Assembly: GCF_018614075.1 (NCBI RefSeq)
Contig: NZ_JAGGOZ010000075.1
Location: 1 to 48,011 of the forward strand
Direction: 5' to 3'
Length of the DNA stretch: 48,011 nt
Source: Streptomyces sp. ISL-94
Lineage (GTDB): Bacteria; Actinomycetota; Actinomycetes; Streptomycetales; Streptomycetaceae
Shown here: positions 1-9,221 of the stretch, piece after piece
How the letters are laid out: the number at the start of each line of letters is the position of its first letter
Position numbering within the stretch: the first letter of the stretch is position 1
Notes under the pieces: generated by a model
What the model saw: the letters and a program-made list of their open reading frames with translations, nothing else
The model's database searches: none
What the model was told of the DNA's origin: nothing
Position numbers and translations under genes: made by a program

Positions 1-1959
1 GCCGGGGCGTCCCCGCAGGGCGCCGAACACAGTGCCGCACCCCTCTCCGCCCCCTGGCCACGTTCGGTGCCCGAGGAGACGCCCCGGCACGCGCCCGGCC
101 CCGCCCGAACCGGGCCACCGGCCGACCGGTCCGCCGAGTCGGTCATGGAGGCCGTCCTGGAGATCGTCCACACCCGGACCGGCTACCCCCGGGACATGCT
201 CGACCCCGAGCTGGACCTGGAGGCGGACCTGTCCATCGACTCCATCAAGCGGGTCGAGATCATCGGCGCCCTCGCCGACCGGATCGGCCTCCCCCAAGAC
301 CCCGGCGGCTCCGCCGAGTCGGCCGTCGAGGAGCTGTCCCGCATCAAGACCCTGCGCGGAATCGTGGACTGGGTGGTGACCCACGCACCGGGCGCCCCCG
401 CCGCAGAACCGGCAGCCGCTTCCGCAGCGGCACCCGCATCCGCATCCGCACCCGCAGCGCTTCCCGGCACAACCCCGATGACCCGCCTCCGCATCGACCT
501 CCTGCCCGCACCGGCCCCGGCCGCCGACGCGGCGGCCGCCCCGACCCTCCTGCGCAACCTCCGGATCGGGATCGTCGAGGATGCCCAGGGCGTGGCATCC
601 ACACTGGCCGAAGCCCTGCGGGACCTGGGCTCAGAGGTGCAGCTCCTGCCCGCGGCAGAGCCCGGCTTCGACGGGGTGATCGACCTGTCCGCGCTGCGCC
701 CGGCAGCCGAACCCGTATTGCCCGAAGCCTTCCCAGCCCTGCAACGCGCCCTGACCGCCGGCCTGCCCAGGCTGCTCCTGGTCACCGCACCCGGCACCCC
801 CGGCGCCGGTCTGCACGGCTTCGCCCGCAGCGCCGCCCTCGAATTCCCCGGCACGCTGATCCGCGCGGTGGAGGTCCACCCCAAGGAGGACCCGGAGCGC
901 ATCACGACCCAGCTCCTCACCGAACTGAGCTGCGCCGCAGGCGGCGAGGCAGGCGGCGAGGCAGGCGGCGCCGCACGCGCCGACGGCGGCGATGCCACAG
1001 GCACCGCCGCCCCGGCCTCCGTCGGCTACGCCCTCGACGGCACCCGGTTCACCCGCCACCCCGTCCCCGCTCCCCTCCGCGCGACCGGCGGCGCCCCGCC
1101 CCTCGACCCGGGCTCCGTGATCCTGCTCACCGGCGGCGCCCGCGGGATCACCGCCCGCACCGCCCTCGCACTGGCCCGCGCCACCGGATGCCACGTCGAG
1201 CTGATCGGGCGCACGCCCGAACCCGAGGGCGACGCGGATGAGTTCGCACAGGCCCACGACCGGGTCGCGCTCCGCGCCGCGCTGATCGCCGCAGGGCTCC
1301 GTACGCCCGCCGAGATCGAGGCGGCGGCCTCGCGGATCCTCGCCGAGCGCGAGGTACGGGCCGCCCTGGCCGCCCTCGCCTCGGTGGCGGCCTCCGTGCG
1401 CTACCACTGCGCGGACGTCACGGACGAGCAGGCCGTACGGGCCGTCGTGGCCGACGTCCGGGCGCGCCACGGCCGGCTCGACGGGATCGTGCACGGTGCC
1501 GGGATCCTGCGCGACGGACTGCTGCGCGACAAGCAACCAGCGGACTTCGCCGCGGTGTTCACCACCAAGGTGGCCGGTGCCCGCCACCTGGCCGCCGCGG
1601 CCGCCGAGCACGGGGCATGCCCCGCTCCGCGCTTCCTGGCCCTGTTCGGCAGTGTCGCCGGGGTGTACGGCAACCGCGGCCAGAGCGACTACGCCGCGGC
1701 CAACGACGCCCTCGACGGCCTGGCCCACACCTGGGCGGAGTCCTTCCCCGGCCGGATGCTGGCCGTGGACTGGGGCCCCTGGGCGGCGGAGGCGGGCGGG
1801 ATGGTGACCCCCGAGCTGGAGCGCGCGTACGCCCGGCGCGAGATCCCGCTGATCGCCCCGGAGGCGGGGACCGCCGCGTTCCTCGACGAACTGGCGTACG
1901 GGAGCGACGTACAGGTGGTCCTGATGGCCGCTGCGGAGGAGGGCAGCGGCGATGAGTGA
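1..1959 (+). CDS. PUFA-synthase-like iterative type I PKS subunit, C-terminal part (ACP-KR), cut by window start
   Basis: The reading frame is open from base 1, so the gene starts upstream of the window and the N-terminal domains (KS-AT expected) are not seen. The visible 652 residues begin with an acyl carrier protein. Its phosphopantetheine serine lies in LSIDSIKRVEI (about residue 81 of the fragment), the signature of the tandem ACPs of PfaA-type PUFA synthases, with the preceding TGYPRDMLD typical of the same family. Only one ACP is visible. An Ala/Pro-rich linker leads to a ketoreductase with the NADPH-binding motif LLTGGARGITA (about 378-388) and an SDR-type active site, FGSVAGVYG then QSDYAAAND (Tyr near 564). 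The stop overlaps the next start by 8 nt, so the two subunits are probably made together. The family call is from motifs; the product is not predictable. Confidence 0.85.
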   Translation, partial: AGASPQGAEHSAAPLSAPWPRSVPEETPRHAPGPARTGPPADRSAESVMEAVLEIVHTRTGYPRDMLDPELDLEADLSIDSIKRVEIIGALADRIGLPQDPGGSAESAVEELSRIKTLRGIVDWVVTHAPGAPAAEPAAASAAAPASASAPAALPGTTPMTRLRIDLLPAPAPAADAAAAPTLLRNLRIGIVEDAQGVASTLAEALRDLGSEVQLLPAAEPGFDGVIDLSALRPAAEPVLPEAFPALQRALTAGLPRLLLVTAPGTPGAGLHGFARSAALEFPGTLIRAVEVHPKEDPERITTQLLTELSCAAGGEAGGEAGGAARADGGDATGTAAPASVGYALDGTRFTRHPVPAPLRATGGAPPLDPGSVILLTGGARGITARTALALARATGCHVELIGRTPEPEGDADEFAQAHDRVALRAALIAAGLRTPAEIEAAASRILAEREVRAALAALASVAASVRYHCADVTDEQAVRAVVADVRARHGRLDGIVHGAGILRDGLLRDKQPADFAAVFTTKVAGARHLAAAAAEHGACPAPRFLALFGSVAGVYGNRGQSDYAAANDALDGLAHTWAESFPGRMLAVDWGPWAAEAGGMVTPELERAYARREIPLIAPEAGTAAFLDELAYGSDVQVVLMAAAEEGSGDE

Positions 1960-4900
1960 GCGGCAGCGGCGCGGCCCGCGCCCCACCGACGCGGCGATCG
2001 TCGGGATGGGCGCGGTGTTCCCGGGCGCCGCCGACCTGGCCTCCTACCGGCGCAACCTCCTCTCCGGTACGGACTCCATCGGCGACGTCCCGCCCGGGCG
2101 CTGGGACCCCGAGGTGTACTACGACCCGGACGGCGCCACCGGACCGGCGGCCGGCGACCGGTTCTACTGCCGGCGCGGCGGCTTCGTCGACGGGCTGGCC
2201 GCCTTCGACCCGACCCGGTTCGGGATCATGCCGGCCGCCGTGGAGGGCGCCGAGCCGGATCAGATGCTGGCCCTGCACGCGACGGCCGAGGCGATCGCGG
2301 ACGCGGGCGGCGAGGACCGGCTGCCGGCCGACCGCTCCCGGATCGGGGTGGTGCTGGGGCGCGGCGGGTTCATGGGCGTGGCCACGGCCCGTCTGGACCA
2401 ACGGGTGCGTACCGCACACCAGTTGGCGCAGACCTTGCGGGAGCTCGCGCCGGAGCTGGGCGAGCGGCGGATCGCGCAGGTGCGGTCGGCCTTCCAGGAC
2501 GCGCTGGGTCCGGAGCGCCCGGACGCGTCGATCGGACTGGTGCCCAGTTTCACCGCCGCCCGGACCGCAAACCGGCTGGACTTCCGCGGCCCTGCCTACA
2601 CCCTCGACGCGGCCTGCGCCTCTTCCCTGCTGGCCGTGGACCAGGCGGTGGGGCTGCTGGCGGGCGGGCGCTGCGACGCGGTGGTCGCCGGGGCCGTGCA
2701 CCACTGCCACATCGCCACGCTGTGGAGCGTGTTCACGCAGCTGCGGGCGCTGAGCCCGAGCGAGCGGATCCGCCCCTTCGACCGCAGGGCCGACGGAACT
2801 CTGCTGTCCGAGGGCACGGGAGTGGTGCTGCTGAAGCGGCTGGCGGACGCGGAGCGCGACGGCGACCGCGTCTACGCGGTGATCCGCGGCACCGGGGTGG
2901 CCGGGGACGGCCGGGCGGCGAGCCTGATGAGTCCGCTCATCGCGGGCCAGGTACGGGCGCTGGAGCGGGCCTGGCGGGAGGCCGGCCTGGATCCGCGGGC
3001 GCCCGGCGCGCTGGGGCTGCTGGAGGCGCACGGTACGGGGACGCCGGTCGGGGACGCGGCCGAACTGGACACCCTGGCAGAGGTGTTCGGCCCGCCGGGG
3101 CGGAGCGGAGGCGGTGTCAGCACCGGCAGCGGCCCCGACACCGGCATCGGCTTCGGCTCGGTGAAGTCGATGCTCGGCCACACCATGCAGGCCTCCGGCA
3201 TGGCCGGGCTGATCAAGGCAGCCCTGGCGGTGCACGAGGGGGTGCTGCCGCCGACGCTGCACCTGGAGGAACCGCACCCGGGCCTGGCCCGGACCCGGAT
3301 GCGGCCGGTGACGGCCGCCGAGCCGTGGGAGCGCGGGCCGCTGCCCCGCCGGGCGGGGGTCAACGCGTTCGGCTTCGGCGGGATCAACGCGCACGTGGTG
3401 CTGGAGGAGGCGCCGGCGGCAGCCGCCCGGCCGGCCGGCCCGGTCCGCAGGTTCCTCCCGCTGGGGGGCTCGGCCGCCCCGGTCGGCGGCGCCGCGCGAG
3501 GTGACGTACTGCTGCTGGCGGCGGACAGTACGGCGGAGCTGGCGGCGCGGCTGGCGTCCGCGTCCCTGGCAGCCGGAGCCGCGGATTCCGGCGCCGCGGA
3601 TCACGCCTCCCCGGCAGCCGGGGCCCCGGCATCCGGCGTCCCGGCGCCCGTGGGCGACGGGTCCTGCCGGGTGGCGGTGCTCGGGCCGACGCCCCAGCGC
3701 CTCGCGCTGGCCGCGAAGGTCGTGGCGCGCGGCCGGCCCTGGCGGGGCAGGGGGGACGTGTGGTTCACGCCGGAGCCGCTGGGTGGCCGGGTGGCGTTCC
3801 TGTTCCCCGGCCTGGAGCCGGAGTTCGCCCCCGTGCTGGACGATGTGGCGGATCTGCTCCGGCTCCCCCGGCCCCGCCTCACCCGGGGTGAGTCGCTGGT
3901 GGAACGGGCCCTGGACGCCCTCGCGACGGGCCGCTTCTTCGCCCGGGTCCTGCCCGGTCTCGGCATCGAAGCCGATGTCCTGGCGGGCCACAGCCTGGGC
4001 GAGTGGGCGGCCATGGTGGCCGCCGGCCTGTACCCGCAGGAGGCGGCCGACACGTTCCTCGACTCGCTGCGCCCGGGCTCGCTGAAGGTCCCGGACCTCG
4101 TGTACGCGGCGCTGGGCTGCGGTGCGGCGCGGGCGGAGGCGGCGCTCCACGGCCTGGACCGGGTGGCCGTCAGCCACGACAACTGCCCCCACCAGTCGGT
4201 GATATGCGGGGACCCGGACCAAGTGGCGGCCGCTGTCGCGCGGTTGCGCGGCGAGGGGGTGATCGGGCAGGAACTGCCGTTCCGCTCGGGGTTCCACACC
4301 CCGATGTGGGAGCCGTACCTCGGCCAGGTCCGCGCCGCCTTCGCGCGGCTGCCGCTGCGGCCCGGAGCCCTCCCGGTCTGGTCGGCGACCACGTGCGCAC
4401 CGTTCCCCGCCGCCCCGCAGGAGGTGCGGGACCTCGTGGTGCGCCACCTGCTGGAGCCGGTCCGCTTCCGCGAGCTGACCCGGAGCCTGTACGAGGAGGA
4501 GGGCGTACGGAGCTTCGTCACGCTGGGCCCCGGCAGCCTGCCGGGCTTCGTCGAGGACACCCTGCGCGAGCGGCCCCACCTCTCGGTGTCCACCTCCTCC
4601 CCCCGCCTCACCGGCCTGGCGGCCCTGAGCCGCACGTGCGCCGCGCTGTGGGTCGAGGGTCACGCGCCGCGCTGGGAACGGCTGTTCCCCGCCGGGCGGA
4701 TGACGGACACGGATTCCGGGCCGATGCCTGAGGGCGCTGCGGATCCTGCGGATCCTGCGGGTCCTGCGGGTCCTGCGGGTCCTGCGGGTCCTGCGGGTCC
4801 TGCGGGTCCTGCGGGTCCTGCGGGTCCTGCGGGGGCAGTGCGGCGCGCCGAGGCGGGCAGCACGGACACCCGGCCCCTGAAGGCCGCCCCGGCCACACCG

Positions 4901-6805
4901 GGGCGTGCCGTCCTCTTGGACCTCGGTTCGCCGCTGGTCCGGCTCGGCGAGGCGGCCCGGACCGCGCTCGGGGGCCTCCTGCCGCCGGCGCCGACCGGCC
5001 CGGCGGCCGACCCGCCGGCCGTCCCGGCCGCTGCCCAGGCCGGGCCCGCCGGCCCCCGACCGGTCCTGTTGTCCGCCCTCGACGCGGTCCTCGACGACAC
5101 CCGTTCGGCCGTCCTGAGCGTCAGCGAGGCCTGGTCGGCTTCCGTGCGGCCGCCGGAGTCGGCAGGCCCGGCGGCAGGACCCGGTACAGGGCCCGGCCCC
5201 GCAGGTGCGGGAAGGGCCGCGGGGAACCACACCCTCCACCTCTCCCTGGCCGCACTGCCCTGCGTACGGGACCACTGCGTGTACCTCCAGCCCGACGGCT
5301 GGGCGGAGGACTCCGACCGGTTCCCCGTCGTGCCCATGACCACCATGCTGGAGCTGGCGGCCGACGCCGCCCGCCGGTACGCCCCGCCCGGCCTCGCCGT
5401 CCTCGGCTACGAGGACGTACGGGCCCTGCGCTGGCTCCCCGTGGAACCGGCCGTCGACGTCGAGGTCGCCGTCCGCGGCGACGGGCCCGGCCGGTACCGC
5501 GTCGGCCTCGGGGAGTACGCCTCGGTGGTCGTCCTGCTCGGCGAGCGGTACGGGCGGCCCCCCGCGCCCGACACCACACCCCTGCGCGACCCGCAGCCGG
5601 CCCCCGTCAGCGCCGGGGCGCTCTACCGGGACCGGTGGATGTTCCACGGCCCCCGCTTCGCCGCCGTGCACGAGGTGCGGACGGTCGGGTCGGACGGCAT
5701 CCAGGGGGTCCTGCGGGCGCTCCCCGACCCGGGGGCCCTCCTCGACGCCGCCGGCCAGCTGTTCGGACACTGGATGCAGCTGCGGCTCCCGGTGGACCGG
5801 CTGGTGTTCCCGGCCACCGTGGACCGCATCCGGTACGCCGGGCCCCAACCCGCCCCGCACGAGCTCGTCTCGGCCACCGCCCGGATCCGCGAGGTGCACG
5901 ACGTCACCGTGCGCGGCGACGTCGAGCTGTGCCGCGCCGACGGCGGGGTGTGGGCGCGGGTCGAGGGGTGGACGTACCGCCGGTTCGGCGCGGACGAGCG
6001 GGTGTGGCCGATGAAGTTCACCCCGGAGGTGTGCGGCATCGGCGAACCCCAGCCCGCCGGCTGGTGCCTGGCCCGGCGCCGCTGGTCCGATCCCGCCTCT
6101 CAGGAGCTCGTGATGCGCCGCTACCTGGGCGCCGCCGAACGGGCGGCCTACGAGCGGCTGTCGCCGCGCGCCCGGGCGCCCTGGCTGCTGGGCCGGATCG
6201 CGGCCAAGGACGCGCTGCGCCAACTGCTGTGGGACGGCGGCGCCGGACCGGTGTTCCCGGCTGAGGTGCCGATCGGCAACGACCCCGCCGGCCGGCCCCT
6301 CGCCGAGGGCCCGCTCGCCCGCGGCCACCGGCTGTCGATCGCCCACAAGGACCGGATCGCAGTGGCTCTCGCCCACCCCGACCGGGCCGTCGGGATCGAC
6401 GTGGAGCCGGTGACCGCGGACCCGGACGCGCTGATCCGCATCGCGCTCGCGCCGGACGAGCTCCGCGTGGCCGAGATGCTGTCCGCCCGTGAGGGCACCG
6501 GCCTGCCGGCCGCGCTCACCGCGCTGTGGTGCGCCAAGGAGGCCGCCGCCAAGGCGGAGGGCAGCGGGCTGGGCGGCCGGCCGCGGGACTGGCGGGTCTC
6601 CTGTGACCCGGACTCCGCCGGCCTGCTGGTGCGGTCCCCCGGCGGGGACCCGTACCCCATCGACACCACCCTGCTCGGCTCGACCCTGCTCGGCTCGACC
6701 CTGCTCGGCTCCGCGCCGCTCGACCACGTCGTCGCCTGGACCGCCCACGGCACGGCGGCGTCCCCCGTCCCCTTCCACCTCACGGAGACACGTCATGGCA
6801 CCTGA
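1952..6805 (+). CDS. Type I PKS subunit: KS-AT-DH-phosphopantetheinyl transferase
   Basis: This is a 1617-residue multidomain enzyme. The ketosynthase (about 10-470) has its active Cys at 222 in DAACASS and both catalytic histidines in EAHGTGTPVGD and KSMLGHTMQASG, so it looks active. The acyltransferase (about 605-900) has the nucleophile Ser681 in AGHSLGEW. A low-complexity Ala-Gly-Pro stretch (about 925-1050) forms a linker. A double-hotdog dehydratase-like region follows (about 1095-1365), with His1108 in VRDHCVY, HGPRF, and a D-x-x-G-Q element in LLDAAGQLFGHW. The C-terminus (about 1375-1560) is a Sfp-type phosphopantetheinyl transferase with GIDVEPV (Asp1483) and WCAKEAAAKAEG (Lys1529, Glu1530). 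A fused transferase after DH recalls enediyne PKSs, while the partner subunit is PfaA-like. The start overlaps the upstream gene and its stop overlaps the free ACP gene. Confidence 0.9.
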   Translation: MSERQRRGPRPTDAAIVGMGAVFPGAADLASYRRNLLSGTDSIGDVPPGRWDPEVYYDPDGATGPAAGDRFYCRRGGFVDGLAAFDPTRFGIMPAAVEGAEPDQMLALHATAEAIADAGGEDRLPADRSRIGVVLGRGGFMGVATARLDQRVRTAHQLAQTLRELAPELGERRIAQVRSAFQDALGPERPDASIGLVPSFTAARTANRLDFRGPAYTLDAACASSLLAVDQAVGLLAGGRCDAVVAGAVHHCHIATLWSVFTQLRALSPSERIRPFDRRADGTLLSEGTGVVLLKRLADAERDGDRVYAVIRGTGVAGDGRAASLMSPLIAGQVRALERAWREAGLDPRAPGALGLLEAHGTGTPVGDAAELDTLAEVFGPPGRSGGGVSTGSGPDTGIGFGSVKSMLGHTMQASGMAGLIKAALAVHEGVLPPTLHLEEPHPGLARTRMRPVTAAEPWERGPLPRRAGVNAFGFGGINAHVVLEEAPAAAARPAGPVRRFLPLGGSAAPVGGAARGDVLLLAADSTAELAARLASASLAAGAADSGAADHASPAAGAPASGVPAPVGDGSCRVAVLGPTPQRLALAAKVVARGRPWRGRGDVWFTPEPLGGRVAFLFPGLEPEFAPVLDDVADLLRLPRPRLTRGESLVERALDALATGRFFARVLPGLGIEADVLAGHSLGEWAAMVAAGLYPQEAADTFLDSLRPGSLKVPDLVYAALGCGAARAEAALHGLDRVAVSHDNCPHQSVICGDPDQVAAAVARLRGEGVIGQELPFRSGFHTPMWEPYLGQVRAAFARLPLRPGALPVWSATTCAPFPAAPQEVRDLVVRHLLEPVRFRELTRSLYEEEGVRSFVTLGPGSLPGFVEDTLRERPHLSVSTSSPRLTGLAALSRTCAALWVEGHAPRWERLFPAGRMTDTDSGPMPEGAADPADPAGPAGPAGPAGPAGPAGPAGPAGPAGAVRRAEAGSTDTRPLKAAPATPGRAVLLDLGSPLVRLGEAARTALGGLLPPAPTGPAADPPAVPAAAQAGPAGPRPVLLSALDAVLDDTRSAVLSVSEAWSASVRPPESAGPAAGPGTGPGPAGAGRAAGNHTLHLSLAALPCVRDHCVYLQPDGWAEDSDRFPVVPMTTMLELAADAARRYAPPGLAVLGYEDVRALRWLPVEPAVDVEVAVRGDGPGRYRVGLGEYASVVVLLGERYGRPPAPDTTPLRDPQPAPVSAGALYRDRWMFHGPRFAAVHEVRTVGSDGIQGVLRALPDPGALLDAAGQLFGHWMQLRLPVDRLVFPATVDRIRYAGPQPAPHELVSATARIREVHDVTVRGDVELCRADGGVWARVEGWTYRRFGADERVWPMKFTPEVCGIGEPQPAGWCLARRRWSDPASQELVMRRYLGAAERAAYERLSPRARAPWLLGRIAAKDALRQLLWDGGAGPVFPAEVPIGNDPAGRPLAEGPLARGHRLSIAHKDRIAVALAHPDRAVGIDVEPVTADPDALIRIALAPDELRVAEMLSAREGTGLPAALTALWCAKEAAAKAEGSGLGGRPRDWRVSCDPDSAGLLVRSPGGDPYPIDTTLLGSTLLGSTLLGSAPLDHVVAWTAHGTAASPVPFHLTETRHGT
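4739..4834 (+). repeat. 9-bp tandem repeat in the PKS linker
   Basis: About ten copies of a 9-bp unit of the form GCGG(A/G)TCCT encode Ala-Asp-Pro and then Ala-Gly-Pro triplets between the AT and DH regions. The unit length keeps the frame, so copy number can vary without breaking the protein. Confidence 0.9.
6671..6712 (+). repeat. 15-bp tandem repeat near the PKS C-terminus
   Basis: Nearly three copies of CTGCTCGGCTCGACC encode Leu-Leu-Gly-Ser-Thr repeats beyond the phosphopantetheinyl transferase catalytic motifs. Probably slippage-prone and neutral. Confidence 0.85.
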
Positions 6806-7139
6806 CATCCTCGCCGAGATCACCGGCATGCTGGTGGAGATCGTCGGCGACGAATACCTCCTCGCGGAGGAGGTCACGATGAAGACGACGTTCAACGAGG
6901 ATCTCGCCCTGGAGAGCATCGAATTCGTCGCCCTCGCCGAGCTGCTCCACCACCGCTACGGCGCCGAGGTGGACCTGATGGGCTTCCTGGCGGAGAAGGA
7001 CATGGACGCCATCCTCGCCATGTCCGTCGGTGAACTCGTCACCCACATCGGCCGGATCACCCACGCCTCCCTCGCCCGGGCGGCCGCCGGCCCGACCACC
7101 GCCACCACCACCGCGGCCACCGCCGCCGCGGCCGGCTGA
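6795..7139 (+). CDS. Discrete acyl carrier protein
   Basis: This 114-residue protein carries a phosphopantetheine attachment serine (Ser41) in LALESIEFVALAE, followed by the helix-III pattern expected of an ACP. The last 25 residues are a Thr/Ala tail of low complexity. The start codon lies inside the 3' end of the PKS gene (overlap of 11 nt), so expression is coupled to the synthase. It is likely loaded by the phosphopantetheinyl transferase fused to the preceding subunit. It could receive the finished chain for transfer to the downstream hydrolase or to a tailoring enzyme; that is inference. Confidence 0.88.
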   Translation: MAPDILAEITGMLVEIVGDEYLLAEEVTMKTTFNEDLALESIEFVALAELLHHRYGAEVDLMGFLAEKDMDAILAMSVGELVTHIGRITHASLARAAAGPTTATTTAATAAAAG

Positions 7140-7146
7140 GCCCGCC

Positions 7147-8022
7147 ATGGCCTTCGTCCTCGCGGAGTCCCTCCGCGTCCACGTCCAGCGGCTCCCGGCC
7201 GACGCCGGAACCGGCACCGGCACCGGCACCGGCACCGGCACCGAGCGCCCCGACCGCCCAGTTGTGGTCTTCCTGCACGGACTGGTCGTCGACAACCTGT
7301 CCTCCTTCTACTGCCCCCTGGCCGTCCCGGTGGCCCGCGCCGGGCACGAGGTCGTCCTCTACGACCTGCGCGGCCACGGCCGCACCGAGCGCCCCGCCGC
7401 CGGCTACGACAGCCGCACCGCCGTACGGGACCTCTTCGCACTGCTCGGCGCGCTGGACCTCGGCCGGCGCCCGGTCCACCTGGTCGGCAACAGCTACGGC
7501 GGAACCCTCGCCCTGCACGCCGCCCTGGCCCGGCCCGACGTCGTCGCGGGACTCACCCTGCTCGAACCGCCGCTGGGCGGGGCGTGGGTGGAGAACATGG
7601 TGGACACCCTGTCGGCCGCCGCGCTCAGCCTGGAGGACAGCCCCGTACCCGCGGAGCTGCTCACCCTGCGCCTGCGCAAGGCCGCCCATCTCACGGCCAT
7701 CGCCGACGATCTCCTCAACCGCACCACCCTGATCGACGACATCGCCGGAAGCCGCACCTTCACCCCGGCCGACTACGCCCGGCTCCACTGCCCGGTGCTG
7801 GTCGTCTGCGGTGAGCACTCCGAACTGGTGCCGGGCGCCCGGGAACTGGTCCGGCACGCGGCGCTGGTCAGCCTGCGGATCCTGCCGGGGCTGGGGCACG
7901 ACGTCCTCAAGGAGAGCAGCGGGGCGCTACGGGAAACCGTGCTCTCCCATCTCGACGCGACGGCCGTCCGCGCGGCCCCGGTGGCGGCGGCGCGGCCGCG
8001 GGCGGGAGCGCTGGTCCCATGA
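7147..8022 (+). CDS. Alpha/beta hydrolase (thioesterase-like)
   Basis: This 291-residue alpha/beta-hydrolase-fold protein has the oxyanion motif FLHGLVVDN, the nucleophile elbow GNSYGG (Ser116) and a C-terminal catalytic His in LGHDVLKE. A YDLRGHGRTERP motif after strand 4 is typical of this fold. It follows the ACP gene by 7 nt and overlaps the glycosyltransferase gene by ATGA, so it is part of the polyketide operon. The most likely role is hydrolytic release or editing of ACP-bound chains, although an esterase or lactonase role is equally allowed by the fold. A short Thr-Gly dipeptide run from (GGCACC)n near residue 22 is specific to this copy. ATG 7147 fits the fold start. Confidence 0.82.
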   Translation: MAFVLAESLRVHVQRLPADAGTGTGTGTGTGTERPDRPVVVFLHGLVVDNLSSFYCPLAVPVARAGHEVVLYDLRGHGRTERPAAGYDSRTAVRDLFALLGALDLGRRPVHLVGNSYGGTLALHAALARPDVVAGLTLLEPPLGGAWVENMVDTLSAAALSLEDSPVPAELLTLRLRKAAHLTAIADDLLNRTTLIDDIAGSRTFTPADYARLHCPVLVVCGEHSELVPGARELVRHAALVSLRILPGLGHDVLKESSGALRETVLSHLDATAVRAAPVAAARPRAGALVP

Positions 8023-9221
8023 GGGTGCTCTTCACGGTGCCGCCCCTGGCGGGGCACGTCAATCCGACCGTGGCCGTCGGGGCCGAACTGGCCGCCCGGG
8101 GACATGAGATCGCCTGGACCGGGCCCGCTTCGGCGCTGTCCGGGCTGCTGCCCCCCTCGGCCCGGATCCTGCCGGCCGGGGAGGAGGCGGGCTGCGGCTA
8201 CTCGGCCCTGCACGAACGCTGGCGCGATCTGCGCGGGGTCGGGGCACTGCGGTTCCTGTGGGAGGAGGCGCTGGTACCGCTGGCCCGGGCGATGGTGCCG
8301 GGCGTGACGCGGGCGGTCCGCGCCTTCGAGCCGGACGTGATGGTCGCCGACCAGCAGGCCCTTGCCGGGCCGCTGGTCGCCCGGCGGCTCGGCGTCCCGT
8401 GGGCGACGTCCGCCAGCACCTCGGCCGAACTCACCCGCCCCTTCGCCGGCTTCCCGAAGGTCGGCCAGTGGGTGACGGACCAGATCGCGGGCCTGCTCCG
8501 GGAATTCGGGGCGGACGGTCAGAACGCAGGCGGGAAGGGGGAGGGAGCCGAGGGGTGCCAGGACTGGGATCCGCGCTTCTCCGACCGGCTGGTCCTGGTC
8601 TTCTCGACGCCCGAACTCGTGAGCCCCGAGGCCGGGTTCCCGCCCCACTACGCCTTCGTCGGCCCGGCCTTCGGGGCCCGGCCCGCGGCCCACGGCTTTC
8701 CCTGGCAGCGGCTGGACCCGGCCCGGCGGCGGGTGCTGGTCTCCCTGGGCACCCTCAACCAGGAAGCGGGCGGCCGCTTCTACGGGGCGGTGCTGGGCGC
8801 GGCCGAACGGCTGGCCGCCGAGGTGCAGCTGGTGCTGGCGGCGCCTGCCGCACTGGTGGGGACCGCGCCGCAGCACCTACTGCTCCAGGAGCGCGTCCCG
8901 CAGCTGGAGTTGCTGCCGCACCTGGACGCGGTGGTCTGCCACGGCGGCCACAACACCGTCTGCGAGGCCCTCGCGCACGGGCTGCCGCTGGTGGTCGCGC
9001 CGATCCGCGACGACCAGCCGATCGTGGCCCAGCAGGTCGTCCGGGCCGGGGCCGGGGTCCGGGTGCGGTTCGGGCGGACTCGGGCCGAGGAACTGCGCGA
9101 CGCGCTCACGGCCGTGCTGGACGAGCCCGGCCCCCGCCGGTCCGCCCGGCGGATCCAGGCCTCCTTCGCCGCGGCGGGCGGGGCCGCCGCCGCGGCCGAC
9201 CGGTTGGAGAAGCTGCTATGA
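8019..9221 (+). CDS. MGT-family glycosyltransferase (GT-B, UGT/macrolide type)
   Basis: This 400-residue GT-B glycosyltransferase starts with RVLFTVPPLAGHVNPT, the acceptor-domain motif of macrolide and natural-product glycosyltransferases. Its C-terminal half has the donor-binding signature VCHGGHNTVCEALAHGLPLVV followed by IRDDQPIVAQQV. Both halves are complete and the length is normal for the family. It overlaps its upstream neighbour by ATGA and its downstream neighbour in the same way. It probably transfers a nucleotide-activated sugar to the polyketide or lipid product of the preceding synthase. No deoxysugar biosynthesis genes are in this window, so the sugar must come from primary metabolism or from genes to the left. 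Confidence 0.9.
   Translation: MRVLFTVPPLAGHVNPTVAVGAELAARGHEIAWTGPASALSGLLPPSARILPAGEEAGCGYSALHERWRDLRGVGALRFLWEEALVPLARAMVPGVTRAVRAFEPDVMVADQQALAGPLVARRLGVPWATSASTSAELTRPFAGFPKVGQWVTDQIAGLLREFGADGQNAGGKGEGAEGCQDWDPRFSDRLVLVFSTPELVSPEAGFPPHYAFVGPAFGARPAAHGFPWQRLDPARRRVLVSLGTLNQEAGGRFYGAVLGAAERLAAEVQLVLAAPAALVGTAPQHLLLQERVPQLELLPHLDAVVCHGGHNTVCEALAHGLPLVVAPIRDDQPIVAQQVVRAGAGVRVRFGRTRAEELRDALTAVLDEPGPRRSARRIQASFAAAGGAAAAADRLEKLL

Noticed and set aside
1559..6919. Very long minus-strand open frame (about 1786 codons) opposite the PKS genes
   Set aside because: It is the antisense shadow of the strongly supported PKS subunit. Its translation is low complexity (Arg/Gly/Pro-rich) with no family motif.
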